From JAHEJX01 sp041605955 (GTDB lineage: Bacteria > Actinomycetota > Acidimicrobiia > Spongiisociales > UBA5794), in assembly GCA_041605955.1 (NCBI GenBank), contig JBFIXI010000050.1, positions 1-29,841 on the forward strand: a DNA stretch of 29,841 nt, read 5' to 3'. The notes beneath the pieces were generated by a model. It worked only from the letters and a program-made list of their open reading frames with translations. It was not told where the DNA came from and ran no database searches. The position numbers and the translations under genes are program-made. The stretch's first letter is position 1; each line of letters opens with the position of its first letter. This document shows, one piece after another, positions 23,563 to 29,841 of the stretch.

Positions 23563-23970
23563 ATGCCGGGCGTAAGTGACGACGAGTTTCAGCGGGCGCT
23601 GCGCGAGCTGGATGAGGTTCAGGCCGAGCTGCGGGATACTCCCAAAGACCAGTTCGCTCGCCGCCAGGATCTGCGGGACCGGGAGGAGGCCTTGCGCGAC
23701 GAGATGCGCCGCCTCGCCTCAGCGTGGACCGACCATCTCTCCATCGACCAACTGCGCCGGCGTATTGCGGTGGTGGAGAACCGACTCGCCGAGCACTACG
23801 GCAACCGACTCCCCCATACCTCGGGGCCCCAAACCGGGCTCGGGGGCGGGCTCGATCCCGTGTATCTCCATTGGATGAACCGGGCGATGGACAAGGCGGC
23901 CGACCTGCCAGCGATCAAAGCGGAGTTGGCCCGCCTCAAGGATCAGCTCGCCAAACTGGAGGGCCAGTAG
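23563..23970 (+). CDS. Small coiled-coil protein of unknown function
   Basis: A 135-residue, highly charged protein. Residues 6-55 (FQRALRELDEVQAELRD and RRQDLRDREEALRDEMRRLA) and the C-terminal 110-134 form helical coiled-coil candidates. They flank a Gly/Pro-rich middle (GPQTGLGGGLDPVYLHWMNR). No domain is recognised. The ATG at 23563 follows the msrA stop by 65 bp, so cotranscription with msrA is possible. It has no signal or membrane segment, so it should be cytoplasmic. Confidence 0.65.
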   Translation: MPGVSDDEFQRALRELDEVQAELRDTPKDQFARRQDLRDREEALRDEMRRLASAWTDHLSIDQLRRRIAVVENRLAEHYGNRLPHTSGPQTGLGGGLDPVYLHWMNRAMDKAADLPAIKAELARLKDQLAKLEGQ

Positions 23971-24009
23971 CCAGCCGGTTTCGACCCGCGATTTTGGATC
24001 GGCCACGCG

Positions 24010-25194
24010 TCAGGACAGCGCGCCTACCGCCCGCTCGGCGAGATGGATGATCCGTTCGCACCCGGTGCGGAGGGCGTCGTCGGCTGCCGTCAGGCTCACC
24101 CTGATGTGGCCGCCTCCGGCGGCACCGAAAGACTCGCCGGGCATGGTGGCGACGTCCTCCTCTTCGAGGAGCTTCCAGGCGAACTCCTCGCCGCTCATGC
24201 CGGTTGGGCGCACATCGACCATGACGAAGATGCCGCCCTGCGGCATGTGACAGGTGACCGCATCCGATTCGGCCAGTAGGTCCGTCACCATCCGAGCACG
24301 CCGTCCGTAGTCGGCGATCATCCGGTCCAAGTCGGCGAAGTGATGCGTCAGGGCGTACGCCGTGGCATCCTGCAAGAAGGGCTGGGCGCCGAACATCATC
24401 GCCTCCGACACTGCCACCAGGTGGTCGAGTAACTGCGGCGAGCCCACTGCCCAGCCACATCGCCACCCGGTCATGGCGTGCGACTTGGACACGCTACAGA
24501 TCACCGCAGTCCGGGCGGCGAACTCCTCCATATCGAACGGAGACACGAACTGTCCCTCGTATACGTGATGCTCGTACGCCTCGTCGGAGATGAGCCACAG
24601 ATCATGCCGTTCGCAGAACTCGGCCACTTGACGCACCCGCTCCGGGCTGAGGACCGCACCGGTGGGGTTGTGCGGGTTGTTCAAGATCAGGACGCGCGAT
24701 TGGGGAGTGACGGCAGATTCCAGCGCCCCCACTTCGAGGTGAAACCGATCCTCCGGAAGCAACGGGACCGGGACTATCTCGGCTCGGGAGGCCCGGATGA
24801 TCCCCTCGTACGCCGCGTAGAACGGCTCCGGCACCAAGATGTGGTCGCCGGCCTCGAGCAGCGCTTGGCACAGGGCATAGAGCGCGGTATGTGACCCGGG
24901 GAAGAAGGTCACCTGGCCAATCCCGACGTCACGGCCGCTGCGTTTGCTGTAACGCTCGGCCAACACCTGGAGCAAGGCGGGCTCGCCGCGGCCGATGGCG
25001 TACTTGGTGCGCCCGGCCCGGAGGCTGTCGACCGCGGTGTCGACGATCGCTTGCGGCGTCGCCAGCTGCGGCTCGCCGATCGACAGCATGACTATGGGCT
25101 CCCCTTGGCGGCGACGGGCCACCGCCCGATGATGGACCGCCCAGCGGCCGGTACCGAGACCCATCAGCGTGTCGGTCAGCGACGAGTACCTCAT
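24010..25194 (-). CDS. Class I/II pyridoxal-phosphate aminotransferase
   Basis: A 394-residue fold-type I enzyme. YAIGRGEPALLQVLAERY near residue 65-82 and NNPHNPTGAVLS (172-183) contain the PLP-site residues. SDEAYEHHVYEG (203-214) holds Asp204 and Tyr207. The Schiff-base lysine K237 is in SVSKSHAMTGWRCGWAVG. It transfers the amino group between an amino acid and a 2-oxo acid. The overall signature is of the aspartate/LL-DAP/histidinol-like subgroup Igamma, but I cannot assign the substrate. The ATG at 25194 has no clear Shine-Dalgarno. Its neighbours do not identify a pathway. Confidence 0.92.
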   Translation of the reverse strand: MRYSSLTDTLMGLGTGRWAVHHRAVARRRQGEPIVMLSIGEPQLATPQAIVDTAVDSLRAGRTKYAIGRGEPALLQVLAERYSKRSGRDVGIGQVTFFPGSHTALYALCQALLEAGDHILVPEPFYAAYEGIIRASRAEIVPVPLLPEDRFHLEVGALESAVTPQSRVLILNNPHNPTGAVLSPERVRQVAEFCERHDLWLISDEAYEHHVYEGQFVSPFDMEEFAARTAVICSVSKSHAMTGWRCGWAVGSPQLLDHLVAVSEAMMFGAQPFLQDATAYALTHHFADLDRMIADYGRRARMVTDLLAESDAVTCHMPQGGIFVMVDVRPTGMSGEEFAWKLLEEEDVATMPGESFGAAGGGHIRVSLTAADDALRTGCERIIHLAERAVGALS

Positions 25195-25338
25195 GGCAGG
25201 AGGGTACGCGCCACCGGCGCAGGTTCAAAAGCGGATTCTGGACCGGAGCGAGGTTGGCATTTGGCACTTCGGAATGAGTACCAACGACCCACGACGTACT
25301 CCCCCGGCAGGGAATACAATCTGCCCAGGAGGTGCGCA

Positions 25339-25521
25339 ATGCTGCGACGCGGAACCAGGGTCACCCAAATGACACGGCGAGTCGGACAGCGAGCTCCGAC
25401 CGGGCGCATAGTCGACGTGCGTCCCGACTCGTACGAGATACTCTGGGACGACGGGCACACCAGCATCGCAACCCCGGAGGGAATCGTGCCCGTCAAACGC
25501 GATAAGCCGAAGGAGAGCTGA
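25339..25521 (+). CDS. Small DUF1918-like protein
   Basis: A 60-residue basic protein (MLRRGTRVTQMTRRVGQR, then APTGRIVDVRPDSYEILWDD, then GHTSIATPEGIVPVKRD). The G-x-I-x-x-V...Y-x-I-L-W-D-D-G-H-x-S-x-x-x-P core resembles DUF1918, an SH3-like beta domain found in actinobacteria. The match is by eye. The ATG at 25339 has AGGAGGT 5 nt upstream. A -10-like TACAAT (25315-25320) lies just upstream. It is divergent from the aminotransferase gene. The function is unknown. Confidence 0.75.
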   Translation: MLRRGTRVTQMTRRVGQRAPTGRIVDVRPDSYEILWDDGHTSIATPEGIVPVKRDKPKES

Positions 25522-25616
25522 CTCGGCCCGGGGCGCGGCGGCCCGGATCCAGGTGTCTCCAGGTGTCGCCCCGGTGCGACCTGGGGCAGATGCCAGGCCG
25601 GGACTGCCGCGGGTGC

Positions 25617-26771
25617 TCACGCGGCCAACTCGAACTCGACGTCCTTGCAGGTGTAGGGCGGAGCATCGCTCACCAACGCGCAGTAGACGCCCTCGGGATC
25701 GCCTTCGAGCGTCTGCAGCTCGAAGACGGTGCTGCCCAACTCGCTGATGACGACGTCGGGCGCGGTTCCTGCGTACGTCCACCCCTCCAGCTCGTTCACC
25801 GCGAAGAAGTGGAGGGCCACGGACGAGCCCGGATCGAACGCCACCAGTCCCAGCTTGACGACCTCACCGGGCCGGACCACCTCGGCGCCCAGCACGTCGA
25901 TCGTGGGCCGGTTCGGCGCCACCACGTCCACCTGCGCCTCGGCGGTGAAGCTGCCGTCGCTGACCGCCACGACGTTGCGACCGACCGGTTGGTCCAGGCC
26001 GGGCGACCAGGACACGAACACGGTCCCGCCGGGGCCCGCTTGCTCGAAACGCTCCTCGACGACGGTCCCGTCGGGGGCGGTCACAGTGGCCTGGAGGAAG
26101 CTGTTGGCTGTCCAGCCCGACCCACAGAGCAGCACCTCACCGGTCTGCGGAACTTCGGGAATGGTTGTCGGCGGTTCCACCACGATGGTGGTCGTGGTCT
26201 GCGTCGGGGGCAGGGTCACCCCCGGGAGGTTGAGCCGGGTCGGATCGATCGTCAGCGTTGGCAAGGGTGCGATGGGCCGCAATGGGCCGATTAACCCGGG
26301 GTCGAGGGTGATCGTGGGCCGCGCAATGTCGATGGTTGTCACCGGCGCGAGCTCGATCACCGGGACGAGATCGGCGAGCCGGTCGGCCAGCGTGGGATCC
26401 GACTCGGCTTGGACGATGATGCGTTCGTAGAGCAAGTCGCCGAACATCAAACGGGCCAGGGCGCTCGGCGGCACCTCGATCACGCCCGGCGTGCCCGGGC
26501 CGTTGAGCGCCTGCACACAACTAGTCAACGCAGTGACGGTCAGCCCCACCTGGGCCTCGAGGCCCGGAGGCGGCGGGTTGTCGCCACTCAGGACGCTCGC
26601 CGGCTGGGCTTCCCCGTCGGCGGAGCTGGTAGCCGGGGCGTCGGTAGTTGGGGCGCCCGTGCTGCTGGTGGTGGTAGGAGCCGCGGTGGTGGCGTCGCCA
26701 CCGCCACCACAGGACGCCGCCACCAGGGCCATGACGACTGCGGCGGCCGGTAGGACTGATCGCGAACGCAT
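25617..26771 (-). CDS. Lipoprotein with Thr/Pro-rich linkers, partner of CHAT protein
   Basis: A 384-residue protein. The N terminus MRSRSVLPAAAVVMALVAAS ends in the lipobox Cys21 and is followed by a Thr/Ser/Pro-rich spacer. A helical middle region (about residues 70-145) and a Pro/Thr-rich segment (LDPGLIGPLRPIAPLPTLTI, TLPPTQTTTTIVVEPP) come next. A beta-rich C-terminal region contains two cysteines (VYCALVSDAPPYTC) that may form a disulfide. The ATG at 26771 has GGGAGGTG just upstream. It is 32 bp downstream of the CHAT gene in the same direction, so they are probably cotranscribed and could act together at the outer membrane-facing side. No enzymatic motif is seen. Confidence 0.78.
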   Translation of the reverse strand: MRSRSVLPAAAVVMALVAASCGGGGDATTAAPTTTSSTGAPTTDAPATSSADGEAQPASVLSGDNPPPPGLEAQVGLTVTALTSCVQALNGPGTPGVIEVPPSALARLMFGDLLYERIIVQAESDPTLADRLADLVPVIELAPVTTIDIARPTITLDPGLIGPLRPIAPLPTLTIDPTRLNLPGVTLPPTQTTTTIVVEPPTTIPEVPQTGEVLLCGSGWTANSFLQATVTAPDGTVVEERFEQAGPGGTVFVSWSPGLDQPVGRNVVAVSDGSFTAEAQVDVVAPNRPTIDVLGAEVVRPGEVVKLGLVAFDPGSSVALHFFAVNELEGWTYAGTAPDVVISELGSTVFELQTLEGDPEGVYCALVSDAPPYTCKDVEFELAA

Positions 26772-26803
26772 CGGGCACCTCCCCCCGGCAAGGCTACACG
26801 GGG

Positions 26804-29260
26804 TCAGCAGTCCAGTGTGTCGCGCTGGGTCGTCAGTTGGGCGCGCAGCGTGGCATCCTGCGTGAGGCCCAGCGCTTGGTCCAGGGCGGCAGCAGCTTCA
26901 GGGCAGTCGCCGGATTGGCGATAGGCGTCCGCCTGGTTGCCGAGGAAGGTGGCTTGGCGCTCCCCGCTCTCCGTCAGCTCGATGGCGGCCTGATATTCAC
27001 CGACGGCTCGCGAGAGGTCGACGGGCTCGATGGTGGCGTACACGATCCCCAGGTTGGCGTGAGCTTCGGCCGCCAGCTCCCGCAGTCGCAGTCGAGTGGC
27101 CTCGTCGCCGTCGGCGTGATTCTGGATCACCGACTCGAAGAGCGGGATCGGCGAGTCGGCCGCGATACCGCCGATCTGCTGGCACATCAGGACGCGTCCC
27201 AAGCCGTAGGTCGCCTTGGTTTCGATATCGGCCCGCGGCGAGGTGGCGGACACCGCCAGCGCCTGCCGGAACTGCGAGGCCGACAGCTCCAAACCTGCCG
27301 AATCGGCCGGGGGGAAGCAATTGCCTCGGCTCAGCTGGAAGCCGATGTCGGCCTGCCCGACGATCGCTCGGGCGTAATCGGGGTTGATGCCCAGGGCGGT
27401 CTCGTAGGCGGCGCCGGCGCTCGAGTAGTCGCGCAGCCGGCCATGGGTGTTGCCGAGGTAAAGCCAGAGCACCTCCTTGCCGTCCTCTTCTCTCCATCCG
27501 GGCACGGCGGCCGCCTGCTCGAAACGGTCGAGCGCTCGGTCGAAGGAGCCCCGGGAATAGGCGCTCAACCCGATGACGAACTGGGCTAGCCCGTTGGCCC
27601 GACCGGCGAGCCGGTCTCGCAGTTCATCGACGGCGTCGAGGGTCGAATCGAACGGGTCGCCGTCGCCCAACACGTAGGCCCCGGTCAGCTCGGACGCTCC
27701 GGGAAGCTGGCGGTCGTTGACGAAGAACTCCGGCAGAAACTCTCCGTCCCGACCCGTTCCCCGTAGGACGCCGTAAACGACCAGATCGGCGTTGATCCGG
27801 TCGGCCAGCTCCTCGGCGTCGGCCGCCCGCTCCTCTCTCGAGTCGCCGCTGATGCGGCCGGCTTGGTCGGGGCCCCACACGTCGGTGAACTGCAGCTCCT
27901 CCAATGCCCCCGCCACCTGCTCGAACAGGGCGGTACCGAGATCGGTGGCCGTCGCCGAGGAAGCGCCTGCGGCGGTTGCGAACTCGGCAACCGCCACGTT
28001 GAAAGAGAGCTCGTTCATCCGGTCCGGTCCCTGCAGCCAATTGATGATGAAGGCGCCCCCAGCCAGCACGACGGCACCGACTATGGCGCTCAACACCCAG
28101 TCGGTCACTTTGGTGAAGAAGCGCCGCGACCCCGACGGGGTGCGCGGCGCCGGCGCTTTGAGATCGAGGATCCGGCCAGTGTCGCTGCGCAGATAGCAGA
28201 CCGGCACCCCGGCGTGGGCTACTTCGTCCGGCCCCGCTGCTTTGACGATCCGGCGGGCGTGGGTGAGAGCGCGATCGACCGGCGTGTTGTCGGCGAGCGC
28301 CTCGTAGAACTCGCGTGAGACCGCGACCGCCACGTCGTCGAAGACGCTGGTTTGCATCCCGACGACGGCCGGGATGCCGCTCCCCAAGAGAACGGGCGCG
28401 AACGTCTCGGCGGCTTCCTGGGCTGTGGTCCCGACCGACTGGCAGGCGTTGAGGAAGACCAGCTTGAGGTCGTACTCGCCGATGATCTCCACAAGGTCCT
28501 GCGGGCCGACATGGTGCGGCTGGCGAGTGCCGGCTCTCTCGAAGAGCAGATAGGTACGAGGTTGGTCGTCGTCATCCTCGCCCGCCTCGTCGAGCACCCC
28601 GTGGCCGATGAAGTGCAATACGTGAAAGGGACGCGGGTCGGGCTCGGCCGCCGCCGAGCGGAGGGCGTCTTGCAGTCCGTCGAGCGACGCGGCGGCCAGC
28701 ACCTCAGTCTCGGCTTTGCCCTGGGACGCCAATGGCCCCAACGCATCGGCGATGTTGGCGGCTTCCAGCTGGCTGTCCAGCTTGTCGACGCCCTCCGGGA
28801 AGGCGTCGACCACCAGGATCCTGAGGGGCAGCTCGGCGATGGCCGGCTCGGCCGGAGTGAGCGACGCCATGCCGCGTGCCATGGGGCCGGCGACGGCGAG
28901 GAAGTGCTCCCCGTCATGGAGCAGCTCCCAAGGTATGCGCTGGGCCGGCGGTACCTCGATGATGAGCCTCACGGCCGGTGGCCCGTGGCCTCGCGCCATC
29001 GTGTACAACTTCGCCAGGTCTCCCACGAAGAGCGCCTCGAAGAGGGCGCGTCCGAACTGCACCGTGGCGTCGGCATCGAGGCTGCCCTGATCCATGGCGT
29101 CGATGGCGGCGGCGATCTGATCGGCGGGAATAGCGGCCAGATCGAGGGTGCTCTCGGCACTGAGATTGCCGGGCTCTCCGGTCGAAGTCACCAGGTAGCC
29201 GCCGTCGGGCGCTACGAACTCACGGATCGAGATCTCGATCTTCACCTGATCCTGCGCCAC
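26804..29260 (-). CDS. CHAT-domain protease-like protein with transmembrane helix and TPR repeats
   Basis: An 818-residue protein. Residues about 100-365 form a CHAT (caspase-HetF-associated) domain. IPWELLHDG is at 109-117, the catalytic histidine candidate H220 is in LHFIGHGVL, and C273 is in LVFLNACQS, the His-Cys pair of this peptidase clan. A transmembrane helix follows basic RRFFTK (about 388-409), so the CHAT side is likely cytoplasmic. Beyond it is a FlgO/TolB-like segment (ADRINADLVVYGVLRG), then tetratricopeptide-like repeats to the end (LWLYLGNTHGRLRDYSSAGA, ANLGIVYATIEPVDLSRAVG). The GTG start at 29260 is supported by the -10 element 6 nt upstream. CHAT proteins can act as signal-activated proteases in defence or cell death systems. 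The target is unknown. Confidence 0.87.
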   Translation of the reverse strand: MAQDQVKIEISIREFVAPDGGYLVTSTGEPGNLSAESTLDLAAIPADQIAAAIDAMDQGSLDADATVQFGRALFEALFVGDLAKLYTMARGHGPPAVRLIIEVPPAQRIPWELLHDGEHFLAVAGPMARGMASLTPAEPAIAELPLRILVVDAFPEGVDKLDSQLEAANIADALGPLASQGKAETEVLAAASLDGLQDALRSAAAEPDPRPFHVLHFIGHGVLDEAGEDDDDQPRTYLLFERAGTRQPHHVGPQDLVEIIGEYDLKLVFLNACQSVGTTAQEAAETFAPVLLGSGIPAVVGMQTSVFDDVAVAVSREFYEALADNTPVDRALTHARRIVKAAGPDEVAHAGVPVCYLRSDTGRILDLKAPAPRTPSGSRRFFTKVTDWVLSAIVGAVVLAGGAFIINWLQGPDRMNELSFNVAVAEFATAAGASSATATDLGTALFEQVAGALEELQFTDVWGPDQAGRISGDSREERAADAEELADRINADLVVYGVLRGTGRDGEFLPEFFVNDRQLPGASELTGAYVLGDGDPFDSTLDAVDELRDRLAGRANGLAQFVIGLSAYSRGSFDRALDRFEQAAAVPGWREEDGKEVLWLYLGNTHGRLRDYSSAGAAYETALGINPDYARAIVGQADIGFQLSRGNCFPPADSAGLELSASQFRQALAVSATSPRADIETKATYGLGRVLMCQQIGGIAADSPIPLFESVIQNHADGDEATRLRLRELAAEAHANLGIVYATIEPVDLSRAVGEYQAAIELTESGERQATFLGNQADAYRQSGDCPEAAAALDQALGLTQDATLRAQLTTQRDTLDC

Positions 29261-29266
29261 GGGACG

Positions 29267-29272
29267 AATATA
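29267..29272 (-). promoter_or_regulatory. -10 element for a leaderless CHAT gene mRNA
   Basis: On the minus strand TATATT is followed by CGTCCC and then the GTG start codon. A TATATT-type -10 exactly 6 nt before the start codon, with no Shine-Dalgarno in a usable position, fits a leaderless transcript. No strong -35 is seen. Confidence 0.5.
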
Positions 29273-29424
29273 TACCCCCCTGCGGCGCGTTCCTCTCCAA
29301 GTCCAGCAACGTCACACTGCGAAGCGGGGCGTCGGCCAGGCAGGATTCGGGCACTCTGCCTCTAGCTCGATGTCCCCGGAGCGCGAACCTGGTCATGTAG
29401 CCCAAACTCGGAAGGGTGGGTGCG

Positions 29425-29841
29425 ATGCTTTGCCGCGTGATATGCGCCTGTGCACTACTGACGGCCACCCTCGTCAATGCCTGTGGCGACGGGATTGTCA
29501 TCGACGGCGGCAACGTCGGCGTGAGCGGAAGCGGCACGATCGTGATCGAAACCCGTGAGGTCGGCGAATTCGACCGGATCACTCTGGCGGGTGAAGGTAC
29601 GGTCATCGCCATCGAAGGACCGGCAGCCTCGCTATCGATCGAAGCCGACGACAACCTCCTGACGCACATCGAGACTTCCGTACGTGGCGGTGTCCTCCGG
29701 CTGGCGACTGAGAGCGGAGTCGACATCGAACCCTCAGATTCGATCACCTATCGGCTCACCGCTCCCGACATAACCGGAGTCACGCTGGCGGGAGCGGGTG
29801 ACCTCCAGTTGGACGCGGTTGAGGCTGATCAGTTCACTGCC
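29425..29841 (+). CDS. DUF2807-like lipoprotein (cut by window end)
   Basis: The first 139 residues are present; the frame is still open at base 29841. The start is ATG 29425, preceded by GGAAGGGTGGG. The protein begins MLCRVICACALLTATLVNAC, a lipoprotein signal with lipobox VNAC (Cys20). The mature part is a repetitive beta sequence with GSGTIVIETREVGEFDRITL, then EGTVIAI, LSIEADDNLLTHIET, RGGVLRL and ITGVTLAGAGDL. That spacing of short strands with FDxIxL and G-x-G turns is the DUF2807 (GIN/auto-transporter-head-like beta-helix) pattern. It is probably anchored outside the membrane; its function is unknown. It is divergent from the CHAT gene. Confidence 0.8.
   Translation, partial: MLCRVICACALLTATLVNACGDGIVIDGGNVGVSGSGTIVIETREVGEFDRITLAGEGTVIAIEGPAASLSIEADDNLLTHIETSVRGGVLRLATESGVDIEPSDSITYRLTAPDITGVTLAGAGDLQLDAVEADQFTA

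Noticed and set aside
28352..29365. Plus-strand open frame opposite the CHAT domain
   Set aside because: An antisense shadow; the minus-strand CHAT motifs are unambiguous.

Overview
This window is a GC-rich actinobacterial chromosome segment. The evidence is a WhiB-type iron-sulfur regulator, an F420-dependent LLM-class oxidoreductase, many GTG starts, several proteins with lipobox-type signals, and a class A RNase P RNA. An Acidimicrobiia-like lineage is plausible, but I cannot prove it from sequence alone. Genes are tightly packed. There are no insertion sequences, phage genes, tRNAs or CRISPR arrays, so this looks like core chromosome.

Region 1 (1-9636, all minus strand) is one long cluster. 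In transcription order it encodes a large secreted/membrane protein, an ABC-2 ATPase, an ABC-2 permease, a coiled-coil membrane protein with a 19-fold Gln-Gly repeat, a MoxR AAA+ ATPase, a DUF58 protein, a membrane VWA protein, and the start of a second VWA protein that leaves the window. Nearly all junctions are ATGA, GTGA or TGATG overlaps, so this is almost certainly one translationally coupled operon. It resembles MoxR/Bat-type metal-dependent chaperone systems joined to an ABC exporter.

Region 2 (9698-11467, minus) holds the most striking item. It is a thioredoxin-fold lipoprotein of the TlpA/ResA type whose reading frame contains a single in-frame TGA exactly where the first cysteine of the WCxxC motif belongs, giving W-TGA-H-T-C. 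A perfect 7-bp hairpin with an AGUUG loop follows 9 nt after the TGA, which matches a bacterial SECIS element. I interpret it as a selenoprotein (Sec93) that ordinary annotation would split or truncate. Upstream of it is trpD.

Region 3 (11547-13220) has whiB, a divergent gamma-glutamylcyclotransferase-like gene that probably starts at CTG, a small membrane protein, and RNase P RNA.

Region 4 (13327-20536) contains a receiver-PAS response regulator, an aquaporin-like channel, the F420-dependent oxidoreductase, a lipoprotein, two overlapping half-size TauE/SafE membrane proteins, a YdjM-like membrane protein, the zinc-ribbon/NIF3 pair and a GNAT acetyltransferase.

Region 5 (20720-25521) contains a secreted Ig-like repeat protein with a strong terminator, a secreted His-rich protein divergent from msrA, a coiled-coil protein, a PLP aminotransferase and a small DUF1918-like protein.

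Region 6 (25617-29841) is a CHAT protease-like/transmembrane/TPR protein transcribed into a lipoprotein gene, plus the start of a divergent DUF2807-type lipoprotein cut by the window end.

No gene-free stretch exceeds 300 bases. The larger gaps are 10286-10444, 11823-11996, 14200-14356, 20537-20719, 21878-22016, 22635-22852, 25195-25338 and 29261-29424. What I see in them is listed as features; 14200-14356 and 13221-13326 show nothing convincing.
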